From: Arthrobacter sp. OVS8
GTDB taxonomy: Bacteria > Actinomycetota > Actinomycetes > Actinomycetales > Micrococcaceae
Length of the DNA stretch: 64,000 nucleotides
Direction: 5' to 3'
NCBI GenBank assembly: GCA_028370155.1
Contig: CP116670.1
Span: forward strand, 124,001-188,000
In this document: positions 48,417 through 60,861 of the stretch, in pieces
How the letters are laid out: each line of letters opens with the position of its first letter
How positions within the stretch are numbered: position 1 is the stretch's first letter
Notes under the pieces: generated by a model
Told to the model about the DNA's origin: nothing
The model's database searches: none
The model's input: the letters and a program-made list of their open reading frames with translations, nothing else
Position numbers and translations under genes: made by a program

Positions 48417-50315
48417 ATGAGCAAAGGATCGCCGATCAGCCCCTCGCTGATGGCCACTAAGTCCGCTGGAGCCCACAAGGCTTCTGAACGCGTCGAACGT
48501 CCGGCCGACGCCGGCGTCGACACTGCTGCCGTCTCTCCTGTCCTTGGACCGAACAACGTCGTACCCCCGACGGTGATGACCGGTTCACAAGCAATTGTCC
48601 GCTCGCTCGAAGAACTCGGCGTCGACGATATTTTTGGTTTGCCCGGTGGCGCGATCCTGCCCACCTATGACCCCTTGATGGCTTCCCGAATGAACCACAT
48701 TCTGGTCCGTCACGAACAGGGAGCCGGCCACGCCGCGCAAGGCTACGCCATGGTCACAGGACGGGTGGGCGTCTGCATCGCCACGTCCGGCCCGGGTGCC
48801 ACCAACCTCGTTACCGCCATCATGGACGCCCACATGGACTCCGTGCCGATGGTCGCCATCACCGGCCAGGTCTCCAGCGGAGTCATCGGCACCGATGCCT
48901 TCCAGGAAGCGGACATCGTCGGCATCACCATGCCGATCACCAAGCACTCCTTCCTGGTGACCGACCCCAACGACATCCCGCACGTAATGGCCGAGGCATT
49001 CCACCTGGCCTCCACCGGGCGCCCGGGCCCGGTCCTGGTGGACGTCGCCAAGGACGCCCAGCAGGGTCAGATGACCTTCTCCTGGCCGCCCAAGATCGAC
49101 CTGCCCGGCTACCACCCGGTGCTCCGCGGCCACAACAAGCAGGTCCGCGAAGCGGCCCGGCTCATCGCGGCGGCCAGCAAGCCCGTGCTCTACGTGGGCG
49201 GCGGTGTGGTCAAGGCGCACGCCTCGGCGGAACTGCTGGAGCTCGCGGAACTCTCCGGCGCCCCCGTGGTCACCACCCTGATGGCCCGCGGCGTCTTCCC
49301 GGACTCGCACCCGCAGCACGTCGGCATGCCGGGCATGCACGGCACCGTCTCCGCGGTGACGGCCCTGCAGCAGTCCGACCTGCTGATCACGCTGGGCGCC
49401 CGCTTCGATGACCGGGTGACGGGCGTCCTGAAGACCTTCGCGCCGAATGCCAAGGTCATCCACGCGGACATCGACCCGGCCGAGATCTCCAAGAACCGCA
49501 CCGCCGACGTCCCGATCGTGGGCTCGGTCAAGGAGATCATTCCGGAACTGAGCGAGGCCCTGCGCACCCTGTTCGCCGTCTCCGGCACCCCGGACTACAC
49601 CAACTGGTGGGCCTTCCTGAACAACCTCAAGGAAACCTACCCGCTGGGCTGGACCGAACCGGACGACGGGCTCAGCGCCCCGCAGCGTGTGATCGAACGC
49701 ATCGGCGCCCTCACCGGCCCCGAAGGTGTGTACGTCGCCGGCGTGGGCCAGCACCAGATGTGGGCCTCACAGTTCATCAAGTACGAACGCCCGCACGCGT
49801 GGCTGAACTCCGGCGGCGCCGGCACCATGGGCTACGCCGTGCCGGCCGCGATGGGCGCCAAGGTGGGCAACCCGGACCGTGTGGTGTGGGCCATCGACGG
49901 CGACGGCTGCTTCCAGATGACCAATCAGGAACTGGCCACCTGCGCGATCAACAACATCCCGATCAAGGTCGCCATCATCAACAACTCCTCGCTGGGTATG
50001 GTGCGGCAGTGGCAGACCCTCTTCTACGAGGGCCGCTACTCCAACACCGACCTCAACACCGGCCACGACACCGTCCGGATCCCGGACTTCGTGAAGCTGG
50101 CGGACGCTTACGGCTGCGCGTCCTTCCGTTGCGACCGCGACGAGGACATCGACGCCACCATCCAGAAGGCCCTGGAAATTAACGACCGCCCCGTGGTCAT
50201 TGACTTCGTCGTGAGCCCCAACTCCATGGTGTGGCCGATGGTCCCCGCCGGAGTCAGCAACGACCAGATCCAGGTTGCCCGCAACATGACCCCGGAATGG
50301 GAAGAGGAGGACTGA
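48417..50315 (+). CDS. ilvB: Acetolactate synthase large (catalytic) subunit
   Basis: Intact 632-residue ThDP/FAD enzyme condensing pyruvate with pyruvate or 2-ketobutyrate, the first common step of branched-chain amino acid synthesis. Motifs: [40 protein letters not shown] (catalytic Glu), [59 protein letters not shown] and the ThDP/Mg site [18 protein letters not shown] to [14 protein letters not shown] low-complexity N-terminal extension of about 50 residues precedes the core. SD AAGGAAG before the ATG. ilvN follows after 2 bp. Confidence 0.97.
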   Translation: MSKGSPISPSLMATKSAGAHKASERVERPADAGVDTAAVSPVLGPNNVVPPTVMTGSQAIVRSLEELGVDDIFGLPGGAILPTYDPLMASRMNHILVRHEQGAGHAAQGYAMVTGRVGVCIATSGPGATNLVTAIMDAHMDSVPMVAITGQVSSGVIGTDAFQEADIVGITMPITKHSFLVTDPNDIPHVMAEAFHLASTGRPGPVLVDVAKDAQQGQMTFSWPPKIDLPGYHPVLRGHNKQVREAARLIAAASKPVLYVGGGVVKAHASAELLELAELSGAPVVTTLMARGVFPDSHPQHVGMPGMHGTVSAVTALQQSDLLITLGARFDDRVTGVLKTFAPNAKVIHADIDPAEISKNRTADVPIVGSVKEIIPELSEALRTLFAVSGTPDYTNWWAFLNNLKETYPLGWTEPDDGLSAPQRVIERIGALTGPEGVYVAGVGQHQMWASQFIKYERPHAWLNSGGAGTMGYAVPAAMGAKVGNPDRVVWAIDGDGCFQMTNQELATCAINNIPIKVAIINNSSLGMVRQWQTLFYEGRYSNTDLNTGHDTVRIPDFVKLADAYGCASFRCDRDEDIDATIQKALEINDRPVVIDFVVSPNSMVWPMVPAGVSNDQIQVARNMTPEWEEED

Positions 50316-50317
50316 AC

Positions 50318-51937
<1,620 letters not shown>

Positions 51938-51947
51938 GCACTGACCG

Positions 51948-51990
51948 GCAGGGGAGCCGGACACCAACTCTGGGGTCCGGCTTCCCTGCT
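51948..51990 (+). terminator. Hairpin between ilvC and serA
   Basis: GCAGGGGAGCCGGACACC and GGGGTCCGGCTTCCCTGC pair over a stem of about 17 bp with a small loop (AACTCT), 10 bp after the ilvC stop. No T run follows, so it may be partial or rho-assisted. It probably ends the ilvBNC transcript. Confidence 0.65.
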
Positions 51991-52063
51991 GTGAAGCACC
52001 ACCCGCACCACCCGTTTCACCAAAATCCCCACCTGAAATACAAGAGAGCTAAAGAGGTCACCG

Positions 52064-53659
52064 GTGACAAGCACCAAACCTGTAGTACTCCTCGCTGAGG
52101 AACTTTCGCCCGCCACGATCGACGCCCTTGGCCCGGACTTCGAAGTCCGGCAGACTGACGGCGCGGACCGTTCCCAGCTGCTCTCTGCGATCGCCGACGT
52201 CGACGCGATCATGGTCCGCTCCGCCACCCAGGTGGACGCCGAAGCCATCGCCGCCGCGAAGAACCTCAAGGTGATCGCCCGCGCCGGCGTCGGCCTCGAC
52301 AACGTCGACATCAAGGCCGCCACGCAGGCCGGTGTCATGGTGGTGAACGCCCCGACGTCGAACATCGTCTCCGCCGCCGAACTCACCGTCGGCCACATCC
52401 TCAGCCTCGCCCGCCACATCCCGCAGGCCTCTGCCGCGCTCAAGGACGGCGAGTGGAAGCGCTCCAAGTACACCGGCATCGAACTCTTCGAGAAAAAGAT
52501 CGGCATCATCGGCCTGGGCCGGATCGGCGCCCTCGTCGCGGCCCGCCTGAAGGGCTTCGACACCAAGATCCTCGCCTACGACCCCTACATAACCGCCGCC
52601 CGCGCCGCCCAGCTCGGTGTGCAGCTGGTGACCTTTGACGAGCTGCTGGCGCAGTCCGACTTCATCAGCATCCACATGCCCAAAACGCCGGAGACCGTCG
52701 GCATGCTCGGCGCCGAGTCCTTCAAGAAGATGAAGAGCACCGCGTACGTCGTCAACGTCGCCCGCGGCGGCCTGGTCGACGAGGAAGCGCTCTACGCCGC
52801 GCTCGAGGCCGGAGAAATCGCCGGTGCCGGCGTCGACGTCTTCGTCAAGGAGCCCAGCACCGACCTGCCGTTCTTCAAAATGGACAACGTGGTGGTCACC
52901 CCGCACCTGGGCGCGTCCACGGACGAGGCGCAGGAAAAGGCCGGCGTCTCGGTGGCCAGGTCCGTCCGCCTGGCCCTCGCCGGGGAGCTTGTTCCCGACG
53001 CCGTCAACGTCGCCGGCGGCGTGATCGCCCCCGACGTCCGGCCCGGCATCGCGCTCGTGGAAAAGCTGGGCCGCATCTTCACCGCGATGACGCACGCCTC
53101 GCTCACCCAGTTCGACGTCGAGGTCGCCGGCGAAATCTCCACGCTGGACGTCAAGGTCCTCGAGCTCGCCGCACTCAAGGGCATCTTCGCCGACGTCGTG
53201 ACCGAGCAGGTCTCCTACGTCAACGCCCCCGTGATCGCCGAGCAGCGCGGCATCAACGTCCGCCTGATCACCACGCCGGACACCGAGTCGTACCGCAACG
53301 TCCTGACCCTGCGCGGCGCCCTCAGTGACGGTTCGCAGATCTCCGTGGCCGGAACCCTGACGGGACCCAAGCAGGTCCAGAAGCTCGTCGGGATCAACGG
53401 GTTCGAGGTGGAGATCCCCATCAGCGAACACCTCGTGGTGGTGGCCTACGCCGACCGCCCCGGCGTGATCGGCACCATCGGCCACATCCTGGGCATGAAC
53501 AACATCAACATCGCCGGCATGCAGGTTGCGCGGCAGGACGAGGGCGGCCAGGTGCTCGCCCTGCTGACCATCGACAGCTCCGTTCCGCAGCAGGTCCTGG
53601 ACGCCATCAAGGCCGGAATCGGCGCTGACATGGTGCGCGAGGTCGATCTCGAGGACTGA
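52064..53659 (+). CDS. serA: D-3-phosphoglycerate dehydrogenase (long type)
   Basis: Intact 531-residue enzyme starting serine synthesis by oxidising 3-phosphoglycerate with NAD. Domains in order: substrate-binding N-part (VVLLAEELSPATIDALGPDF, IMVRSATQVDAEAIAAAKNL), Rossmann domain (KIGIIGLGRIGALVAARLKG), catalytic Arg-Glu-His residues (VNVARGGLVDEEALYAAL, GVDVFVKEPST, VVVTPHLGASTDEAQEKAG), an intervening domain (about 320-450) and a C-terminal ACT domain (HLVVVAYADRPGVIGTIGHI) for serine feedback. GTG start with an AGAGAGCTAAAGAGG upstream region. Long ACT-containing SerA is usual in actinobacteria. Confidence 0.97.
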   Translation: MTSTKPVVLLAEELSPATIDALGPDFEVRQTDGADRSQLLSAIADVDAIMVRSATQVDAEAIAAAKNLKVIARAGVGLDNVDIKAATQAGVMVVNAPTSNIVSAAELTVGHILSLARHIPQASAALKDGEWKRSKYTGIELFEKKIGIIGLGRIGALVAARLKGFDTKILAYDPYITAARAAQLGVQLVTFDELLAQSDFISIHMPKTPETVGMLGAESFKKMKSTAYVVNVARGGLVDEEALYAALEAGEIAGAGVDVFVKEPSTDLPFFKMDNVVVTPHLGASTDEAQEKAGVSVARSVRLALAGELVPDAVNVAGGVIAPDVRPGIALVEKLGRIFTAMTHASLTQFDVEVAGEISTLDVKVLELAALKGIFADVVTEQVSYVNAPVIAEQRGINVRLITTPDTESYRNVLTLRGALSDGSQISVAGTLTGPKQVQKLVGINGFEVEIPISEHLVVVAYADRPGVIGTIGHILGMNNINIAGMQVARQDEGGQVLALLTIDSSVPQQVLDAIKAGIGADMVREVDLED

Positions 53660-53671
53660 CGTCCCCACCGT

Positions 53672-53707
53672 GGATACCGGCGGCGGCTCGCGCCGCCGCC
53701 GGTGTCC
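53672..53707 (+). terminator. Terminator downstream of serA
   Basis: GGATACCGGCGGCGGC and GCCGCCGCCGGTGTCC form a 16-bp stem with the loop TCGC and one wobble, 12 bp after the serA stop. Very GC-rich with no T tract; a strong hairpin terminator is likely. Confidence 0.75.
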
Positions 53708-53729
53708 GCGAACACATGGCTGGTCTGCG

Positions 53730-53735
53730 TACAAT
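53730..53735 (+). promoter_or_regulatory. Possible -10 (TACAAT) for the ABC permease operon
   Basis: TACAAT preceded by TGCG (extended -10-like) lies about 130 bp before the permease ATG and just after the serA terminator. No clear -35. A modest candidate promoter. Confidence 0.4.
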
Positions 53736-53864
53736 GGCTACGTCCGATTTTCGGATCCGGCCGGCAGCCCGGCCCTTACTTTTGCACACCCGGCAGGGGA
53801 CGCCTTCACTTCCGCTTTGGAATGAACAGCGGTGTGCGCACGCAATCCAGCTTTCAGGAGCCCA

Positions 53865-56653
53865 ATGAACGCCGTCCAGAGGTTCATCAGAAGCCGTGTG
53901 CTTTTGCTGACCGCGTCCATTTTGATCGTGGCCATGTGCCTTTCGGTCCTCGTTCAGGGTCAGTCACAGGCCGCCCTGAACCGGACCGTTGACCAGAACT
54001 CGCGGGGGCTTTACGACATCCTGGTCCAGGCGAAAACCGACGACAACGGCGGGCTGATGCAGCCCGAAATCGCCGCCGGCCAGGGCGGCATCAGCTTCGA
54101 GCAGCTGGACGGCCTCCGGAAGCTCTCCGGCACCTCCGTGGCGGCTCCCATCAGCCTCGTCTCCCGCGTCACCCAGGACCTCGAGTCCCCGCGCCTGGAG
54201 GCCACCGACTACCTCGGCTACCAGGCCGGACTCGCCGGCACCGCCGGGGACCCCACCGCCACGGACCCGAGCAAATGGCCCGCCGCCGAGTCGGTCCTGT
54301 CCGACGAGCCGAAGACATACCGGCTCACGGCCAGCGCCGTCAGCTCCGACGGACACTCCGAACAGACCCTGTTCAAGACCACCGCCGAAGGATCCCTCGG
54401 CAAAGCACGCCTCATCGAAGAGGAAGTGGCCGGCGGCAAGAACGTCCGCATCGCGGGCCCCGAGGGCGAGACCGGCATCAAGTTCCCGGCCCCGGCCGGC
54501 GGCTCCGAGCACAACCTCTTCAACCTCTCCGTCTCGCTGCCCCTGGCCCCGCAGGTGACGGAATCCGTCGTCGCCGTCGATCCCGTCTCCGAGCGCGCCC
54601 TGCTCGGCAGCGCCGGCGACTTCCTCGCCCCGCTGGAGAAGGCCCCGCCCGCCGACGCCCGCAACGCCGGAGCGATCGGCCGCCACTTCGAAAGCCTCTT
54701 CACCACCGGCATCGGCATGGACGAACTGAAGGAAGGCCCGGATTTCCTCGGCGTCAAGCTCAAGTACTGGGCTCCGCTGATGAGCCAGTACCAACAGGCC
54801 AAGCGCAACGGCCAACTGACCGAGGACTCGCAGGCGATCCCGCTGATTGTCCGCTCCGGCACGTCCCTTGACCTCAAGTACTCGGTCAAGATCGAGGAAA
54901 TCGACGCCTCCGGCAACGTCACCAAGGACGTCGGCACCGCGACCCGGTCGCTGGACAAGGACTACCTCCCGTTCGTCTCCAAGTCCCCGTTCTCCCTGGC
55001 CTGGCCCGGATCCAAGGACCTCACGCCGCTGCTCGGCGACACCGCCAGCTTCGGCCAGGGCCTCTACAACCCCGCGACGTGGAGCACCGACTTCGCCGCC
55101 GCCCCGAAGTACACCGACGGCGAGACAGCCGGCAACGGCGCCGTGGACAAGAGCGCCACCCCCGGCGACTGGGTCACCGTGAACCGCCTCCCGGAGAAAT
55201 CCGCCAGCGGCGACCCCGTGGACCAGACCCAGCGCAAGCCCGTCGACGAGCGCTCCTACCGCACCGACCTTGAGACCGGCAAGAAGCTCGCCACCCCGCT
55301 CGCCATGGTCTACGGCACGTTCGACGCCGAGCAGGTCAAGGAGGCGGCCGGCGACGTCAACCGCCTGCCCCTGGGCGGCTACGACCCCACCCCTTCACGC
55401 TCACGAAGGACGCCGCCGGCAAGGACGTCGAGAACACCGAGCTCAAGCCCTCGCTCAGCGCCACGGGCCTGGCCAGCCAGTCCGCCGGCGCCATCACGGA
55501 CTACTACGGCCTCGCCGCCGCCCGCGGGTACGAGGACAACGCCGCCGTGATCGACGCCGTGCGCATCCGCGCCAAGGCGCCCGGCAGCTGGAAAGAAGCC
55601 CACCCCGAGGTGGAGAAGCTCGCCAACGAGATCCGCGACATGGGCCTCGAGGCAACCGTCGTTGCCGGCTCGGCCCGCGAGGACGCCAGCATCTTCGTCC
55701 CCGGCTACTCCAAGGACGACGCCGGCAAGGAAACCCCGCTCGGCACCGTCCAGCAGTCGTGGGTCCGCCAGGACGCCGCCGACGCCGTCTCCGGTTCCCT
55801 CACCGCCACCAACCTGACCCTGCTCTTCCTCACCCTCATCGGCGCGGCCCTGCTGACCGGCGCCTCGACCGTGAGCTACGTCCGGAAACGCCGCACCGAA
55901 GCCGGCACCCTGCGCGCCATGGGCTGGACCCAGCGCCGCATCCGGTCCTGGGTGCTTGCCGAATTCGGTGTGGGCGCCGCCCTGCTGACCGTCGCCGGAA
56001 TTGTCCTGAGCCTCATCAGCTGGAACCCGGCCACGGCCATCGTCTCGGCCTCCGTCCTGGTGCTCTACGCCGCGGCGGCCTTCTTCGCCGCCCAGCAGCT
56101 GCGCCACCGCGAGGTGGTGGACCAGGAACCGCAGCACGACGAGCGCCTCATCGCCGTGGACTCCCCGCTGACCTTTGCCAACCGGCAGTTGAGCACCAAC
56201 AAGTTCAACACCATCTCCCTGGCGGTCGCCGTCGGCGTCTTCGCCGCAGCGGTCGGCGGTATGGTCGCGCTCCTGATCGACATTCCCCGCGCCGCCGGCG
56301 CCAGCGCGCTCAGCGGGCTGGCCGCCACCAGCATCGCGCTGCCCAGCATCATCCTCGGACTGTCCGGCGTCGCCGTTGGCCTGCTGCTGACCATGGTCAC
56401 CGGCCGCTTCGAGCTGCAGGCCAAGCGCCAGTACCTCGGCACGCTGCAGGCCATGGGCTGGAACCCGGACATGTTGGGCCAGGTCCGCCTCTTCGAAAAT
56501 GCCATGGTGGGGACGGTCGCGCTGCCGCTGGGTATCCTCGGCGCCCTCGGCGTCGGCCTCCTCCTCGCCCCTTATGCCGCGCTCTGGGCCGCTATCGCCG
56601 GGCTCGTGGCTGTACTTTGCTGGATTCCGATTGCAACGAAAGTGGTCCGATGA
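53865..56653 (+). CDS. Large FtsX-type ABC transporter permease (one frame break)
   Basis: About 930 residues. The N-terminal helix RVLLLTASILIVAMCLSVLV is followed by a roughly 600-residue extracytoplasmic region with no recognised fold (for example GQGGISFEQLDGLRKLSGTS, VVAVDPVSERALLGSAGDFL). Then a four-helix FtsX/MacB-like membrane domain: TNLTLLFLTLIGAALLTGAS, RKRRTEAGTLRAMGWTQRRI, FGVGAALLTVAGIVLSLISW, and a second similar unit ending YAALWAAIAGLVAVLCWIPI. The frame breaks near 55391 (caccccttc, five C needed to read YDPTPFTLTKDAAGKD). CAGGAG SD before ATG 53865. It overlaps the ATPase gene by ATGA. Members of this type export or remodel lipid or protein cargo; the cargo is unknown. Confidence 0.85.
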
Positions 56654-57416
56654 ACAACGACCTGAACCTTGACCGTGAGGCTCACGAGCGGATGACGGCA
56701 AGCACCCGCCGCGGTGCCCACCAGACGCGCGCCAACACGATCGTGAAGGCCGCCGATCACGCCACGCCGCTGGAGCTCAGCAACATCACCATCCACTACG
56801 GCGGCGGCAAGGGCGGTGCCGAGGCAGTCAACGTCGTCGACGACTTCAACATGACGCTGCACGCCGGCGAAATGCACTGCGTCGCCGGCCGCTCCGGCTC
56901 CGGCAAGACCAGCATCCTGACCGTCGGCGCGGGCCTGACCCTGCCGACGTCGGGCCGGGTGTTCTGGGAGGGCGACTCCCTCGAGACCATGGGCGACGAC
57001 GAAATCGCCGATCGCCGCCGGGCCCTGATCGGCTACGTCGACCAGGGCGGCGCCCTGATCGACGGGATGAGCGCGCTGGAGAACGTGCTGCTGCCCGCCG
57101 TGCCCGACGGCGAGGTGGACAAGCGCCGCGACATGGCCAAGGACCTCCTGGACCTCGTGGGCCTGGGCGGCGCATGCGCCACCGCCCGGCCCAGCTCTCC
57201 GGCGGTGAACGCCAGCGCGTGGCCATCGCCCGGGCCCTGATCCTGGGCACCCGCGTGCTGGTGGTCGACGAGCCCACCGCCAGCCTGGACCGGTCCTCGG
57301 CCAACCGCATCATCAGCATCCTCAAGGACACCACCTCGGACGGAATCGCTGTCCTGGTGGCGTCACATGACCACGAACTGGTCCGCCAGAGCGATACCCT
57401 CACCGAACTGATCTAG
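56650..57416 (+). CDS. ABC transporter ATP-binding protein, LolD/MacB type (one frame break)
   Basis: About 255-residue ATPase partner of the preceding permease. Walker A in CVAGRSGSGKTSILTVGAGL, Q-loop in LIGYVDQGGALIDGMSALEN, signature AQLSGGERQRVAIARALILG, Walker B VLVVDEPTASLDRSSANRII and switch His in VLVASHDHELVRQSD. An N-terminal extension of about 40 residues precedes the domain. The frame breaks near 57170 (ggcggcgcatg, one G missing, to read GLGGRMRHRPAQLSGGE). The start overlaps the permease stop (ATGA). Confidence 0.92.
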
Positions 57417-57425
57417 GTTGAAACT

Positions 57426-58982
57426 GTGACCGCTTCCGAAAAAACCCGTTCTACATCACCACCGCCATCAGCTACCCCAACGGCGTGCCGCACATCGGCC
57501 ACGCCTACGAGGTCATTGCCACCGACGCGATGGCGCGCTTCAAGCGCTTGGACGGCTACGACGTGTTCTTTATGACCGGCACGGACGAGCACGGCCTGAA
57601 GATGCAGCAGACGGCGGAAAAGGAAGGCATCCCGGTCAAGGAACTCGCCGACCGCAACTCGGCCGCCTTCCGGCAGATGAGCGATGACCTCGGCATCTCC
57701 CTGAGCCGCTTCATCCGCACCACCGACCCGGACCACTACGAGGCCGCCAAGGCGCTCTGGCAGCGGATGGAAGCCAACGGGGACATCTACCTCTCCAAGT
57801 ACGCCGGCTGGTACTCGGTCCGCGACGAGCGTTATTTCGTCGAGGACGAGACCGAGGTGCAGGCCGACGGCCTCCGCTACGCGACCGAGACCGGCACCGA
57901 GGTGACCTGGACCGAGGAGGAGAGCTACTTCTTCAAGCTTGCCTCCTACCAGGACCGGCTGCTGGCCCTCTACGCGGACCACCCGTCCTTCGGCGCGCCG
58001 CACAACCGCTTCAACGAGGTGGTCAGCTTCGTCAAGGGCGGCCTCGAGGACCTGTCGATCAGCCGCACCTCCTTCGACTGGGGTGTTCCCGTCCCGGGCA
58101 ACCCGGAGCACGTCATGTACGTCTGGGTGGACGCGCTCACCAACTACCTGACCGGCGTCGGCTTCCCCACACGGACTCCGAGCTGTTCCGGAAATACTGG
58201 CCGGCGGACGTCCACGTCATCGGCAAGGACATCTCCCGTTTCCACGCCGTCTACTGGCCAGCGTTCCTGATGTCCGCCGGGCTGGAACTGCCCAAGCGCG
58301 TCATGATCCACGGCTTCCTGCACAACCAGGGCGTCAAGATGTCCAAGTCGCTGGGCAACGTGGTGGCCCCGGCCGACTGGGTGGCCCAGTACGGCCTGGA
58401 CCAGGTGCGCTTCTTCCTGCTCCGCGAAGTCCCCTTCGGCGCGGACGGCTCCTACAGCCACGACTCGATCGTGGGCCGGATGAACGCCGACCTCGCCAAC
58501 AACTTCGGCAACCTGGCCCAGCGTTCGCTGTCCATGGTGGCGAAGAACTGCGACGGCGCCGTCCCCGTCCCCGCGGGCTTCACTGCCGAAGACGCCGCGC
58601 TGCTGGGCCAGGCCAACGGACTGCTGGACATTTCCCGGGCCGCGTTCGAAAAGCAGGAGTTCAGCCGGTCCCTCGAGGCCATCTGGAACGTCCTGGGTGA
58701 CACCAACGCCTACTTCGCCGAGCAGGCCCCGTGGGTGCTGCGGAAGACCGACGTCGAACGCATGAACACCGTCCTGTACGTGACCCTCGAGGTGCTGCGG
58801 ATTGTCGCTATCCTCGCCCAGCCGGTCATGCCGGCGGCGACGGCGGCCATCCTGGACACCCTGGGCCAGCCGGAGGGGAGGCCCGCGAGTTCGCCGCCCT
58901 GGGCACGCCGATCGTGGCCGGCACCCCGCTGCCCGCCCCGTCCCCGGTCTTCCCGAAGTACGAGGAGCCTGCCGAGGCCTGA
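57426..58982 (+). CDS. metG: Methionyl-tRNA synthetase (three frame breaks)
   Basis: Class I synthetase of about 519 residues charging tRNA-Met. Catalytic domain: [20 protein letters not shown] (HIGH box), [77 protein letters not shown], and the KMSKS box in [17 protein letters not shown]. Then the helical anticodon-binding domain ([20 protein letters not shown]). Three runs have lost a base: AAAAAA near 57442 (to read SEKNPFYIT), CCCC near 58169 and GGGG near 58878. GTG start 57426, 10 bp after the ATPase stop. An essential gene, so the breaks are surely artefacts. Confidence 0.95.
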
Positions 58983-59023
58983 CCGCCGCCAGACGCTCCC
59001 GCAGATCCCGCGGGTTTACGAAC

Positions 59024-59038
59024 AACGCTCCTCACCTT
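59024..59038 (+). terminator. Left arm of a terminator hairpin split by the insertion element
   Basis: AACGCTCCTCACCTT ends exactly at the left end of the IS. Its partner AAGGTGGGGAGCGTT lies at 60485-60499, just beyond the right end. Joined, they make a 15-bp stem with one wobble and a loop of about 8 nt, about 40 bp after the metG stop, so this was probably the metG terminator. Confidence 0.7.
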
Positions 59039-59064
59039 TGAACTGCTCCCCGAAAGTTGGACTG
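59039..59064 (+). repeat. Left terminal inverted repeat of the IS
   Basis: Starts TGAACTGCTCCCC and ends AGTTGGACTG. It matches the reverse complement of 60451-60476 at all but two positions. Confidence 0.9.
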
Positions 59065-59097
59065 AGAAATTCAGTTCGACTTTCGGGGAGCAGTTTT

Positions 59098-59586
59098 ATG
59101 CGTGCACAGAGTTCTTTGTCGGAGGCCCAGCGCCAGGCGGCGGTAGCGTGGTTTGAGAAGGGCATCGGGTATCGGGCGGCGTCCCGCTTGATGGATGCGC
59201 CTCGTGTGCCCGTGAGGGCGCTGTATGGGCGGTGGAGGATACATGGGCAAGGAGTGCTGGTGAGCAAACCGGCGAAGTCGTATTCGTATGAGTTCAAGCT
59301 CGCTTTGGTGGAACGGTTCCTTGCCGGCGAGACTGGCCCGGATCTGGCTGTGGAGGCCGGATTGTCTTCGCGTCAGTTGCTGCAGAAGTGGGTTCGGGCG
59401 TATCGCCGTGATGGTGCGGAGGCGTTGCGACCCAAGGCCAAAGGCAGGCCCGCGAAGTCCGCAGTTCCACCCCCACCGACCGAGGTAGCAGAGCTGGAAC
59501 GACTGCGCCGGGATAACGAACGCCTACGTGCTGAGGTGGCGTACTTGGGAAAACTGCGGGCCTTGAGGGATCAGGGACGACGCTGA
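59098..59586 (+). CDS. IS3-family transposase OrfA
   Basis: 162-residue DNA-binding subunit. Helix-turn-helix of the IS3 OrfA type: [60 protein letters not shown]. Then a leucine-zipper-like coiled coil at the C-terminus ([20 protein letters not shown]). The frame contains GGGAAAA (59547-59553) just before its end, where ribosomes can slip to the -1 frame to make the OrfAB fusion transposase. Confidence 0.93.
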   Translation: MRAQSSLSEAQRQAAVAWFEKGIGYRAASRLMDAPRVPVRALYGRWRIHGQGVLVSKPAKSYSYEFKLALVERFLAGETGPDLAVEAGLSSRQLLQKWVRAYRRDGAEALRPKAKGRPAKSAVPPPPTEVAELERLRRDNERLRAEVAYLGKLRALRDQGRR

Positions 59587-60437
59587 AGTTCCAGGCCGTC
59601 GTTGCCCTCAAGGCTGACTTCCCGCTCCCGGTCCTTCTGGGGGTCGCGGGCCTGGCCCGCTCCACGTTCTTTTATCACCAGGCCAGGCGCCGGTCTCCAG
59701 ATCCGAAGGCAGCACTCAAGGCTGCGGTCACGGAGATCTTCACCACGAACCATGGCCGCTACGGCCACCGCCGGATCCACAGCAAGCTAACCAGGCAAGG
59801 GTGGGCGGTCGCGAAGAAGACCGTACTGCAGCTCATGCGAGGGCTCGGGCTGGCATGCAAGGTCCGGCGAAGGAAGCGCTATAGCTCTTACCAAGGCCAG
59901 CAGGGCGCTATTGCCCCGAACCTTCTGAACCGTAAGTTTGATGCTGACGCGCCGAACCAGAAGTGGGTGACGGACGTGACGGAGTTCCGCGTCGGGGACC
60001 GGAAGCTCTACCTGTCACCGGTCATGGACCTCTTTGACCGGCAGATCATTTCCTATTCCGTTGGGAACTCGCCGAACTTGGAGCTGACCAACAGTTCGCT
60101 CCGCGGTGCCCTCGCCTGTCTCGAGCCGGGACAGCAGCCGCTGGTGCATTCGGACCAAGGCGTCCAATACCAGCACACCTCCTGGCGGATCCTTCTCAAC
60201 GATGCCGGCGCTGCCCAGTCGATGTCCCGCAAGGGCAACTGCTACGACAACGCAGTCATGGAGAACTTCTTCGGACATCTCAAGGAAGAGCTCTTCCATC
60301 ACGTTCGCTTCCTGAGCACCGAGGCCCTGGCAACAGCGCTGAAGGAGTACATCCGCTGGTACAACAACGAAAGAATCTCCACAAAGCTCAAGGGTCTGAG
60401 CCCGGTCCAATACCGGGCCCAGACCCTTGCGGCCTAG
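59553..60437 (+). CDS. IS3-family transposase OrfB (integrase catalytic domain, made by -1 frameshift)
   Basis: The -1 frame entered at the slippery site reads [34 protein letters not shown] (HTH_21-like), [20 protein letters not shown], then the rve/DDE core: [20 protein letters not shown] (first Asp), [20 protein letters not shown] (second Asp) and [20 protein letters not shown] with LKEELFHH (Glu). It ends [20 protein letters not shown]. There is no good independent start, so it is produced mainly as an OrfAB fusion. The first in-frame base after slippage is taken as the start. Confidence 0.9.
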   Translation, partial: TAGLEGSGTTLKFQAVVALKADFPLPVLLGVAGLARSTFFYHQARRRSPDPKAALKAAVTEIFTTNHGRYGHRRIHSKLTRQGWAVAKKTVLQLMRGLGLACKVRRRKRYSSYQGQQGAIAPNLLNRKFDADAPNQKWVTDVTEFRVGDRKLYLSPVMDLFDRQIISYSVGNSPNLELTNSSLRGALACLEPGQQPLVHSDQGVQYQHTSWRILLNDAGAAQSMSRKGNCYDNAVMENFFGHLKEELFHHVRFLSTEALATALKEYIRWYNNERISTKLKGLSPVQYRAQTLAA

Positions 60438-60450
60438 AATCCCACTTAGC

Positions 60451-60476
60451 CAGTCCAACTTTTGGGGACCAGTTCA
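60451..60476 (+). repeat. Right terminal inverted repeat of the IS
   Basis: CAGTCCAACTTTTGGGG through CAGTTCA, the reverse complement of the left repeat with two differences. It lies 14 bp after the orfB stop. Confidence 0.9.
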
Positions 60477-60484
60477 TTTGACCA

Positions 60485-60499
60485 AAGGTGGGGAGCGTT
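60485..60499 (+). terminator. Right arm of the split terminator hairpin
   Basis: AAGGTGGGGAGCGTT, complementary to 59024-59038 on the other side of the IS. See the left arm. Confidence 0.7.
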
Positions 60500-60861
60500 C
60501 GCGTTGTACTCGCGCGGGCCGAAGACGCGTTTTTGGGTGGATAAGCCGGGATTGGCGGCCCGGCCCCGGGGCCGTTCCGATAGCGCGCTACCGGCAAGTA
60601 GTTGACCGCCCCAGTACTGAGTACCCCGGGCGGAAACAGGGTGTTCCTCCATCGAGTAGACGAGTACCAGCTACTCACGACCGTGCCGGGAGGCCCGCCT
60701 AGCCTGAAATAGCAAGCGAACTGATGACACTGCTGGGGAGTAACTGTCACCATTCAATTCGCTGTTGGAGGTCTCGAATAGTTGTTTTTCTTGGGTCTCA
60801 AAGACGGTTACTCCGCGCGGTTGAGCCAGTTTCCACACTGACTGGACGGAGCGACGGGCAC
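60500..60861 (+). promoter_or_regulatory. Non-coding region before the surface-protein gene, with inverted repeats
   Basis: About 360 bp without a gene. It holds a palindrome centred on GTACTGAGTAC with CCGCC/GGCGG outer arms (60606-60633), GAGTAG/CTACTC arms near 60655-60677, and GAGTAACTGTC (60737-60747) facing GACGGTTACTC (60803-60813), 10 of 11 pairs. The last pair could form a structured 5' leader. No known riboswitch was recognised. Confidence 0.4.

Larger units (their letters stand above)
59039..60476 (+). mobile_element. IS3-family insertion sequence (1438 bp)
   Basis: Bounded by 26-bp imperfect terminal inverted repeats beginning TGAACTG and ending CAGTTCA (TG...CA ends as in IS3). 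It encodes overlapping orfA and orfB, with a GGGAAAA slippery sequence for -1 frameshifting. The DDE catalytic residues are all present and the frames are undamaged, so the copy may be active. No clear 3-bp target duplication is visible (flanks CTT and TTT). Inserted in the loop of a terminator-like hairpin. Confidence 0.93.

Noticed and set aside
59036..60479. 3-bp target duplication flanking the IS
   Set aside because: The flanks are CTT and TTT; they do not match, so I report no duplication.
60737..60813. Known riboswitch before the surface-protein gene
   Set aside because: Only one long-range inverted repeat is visible and no consensus of a known riboswitch class was recognised.
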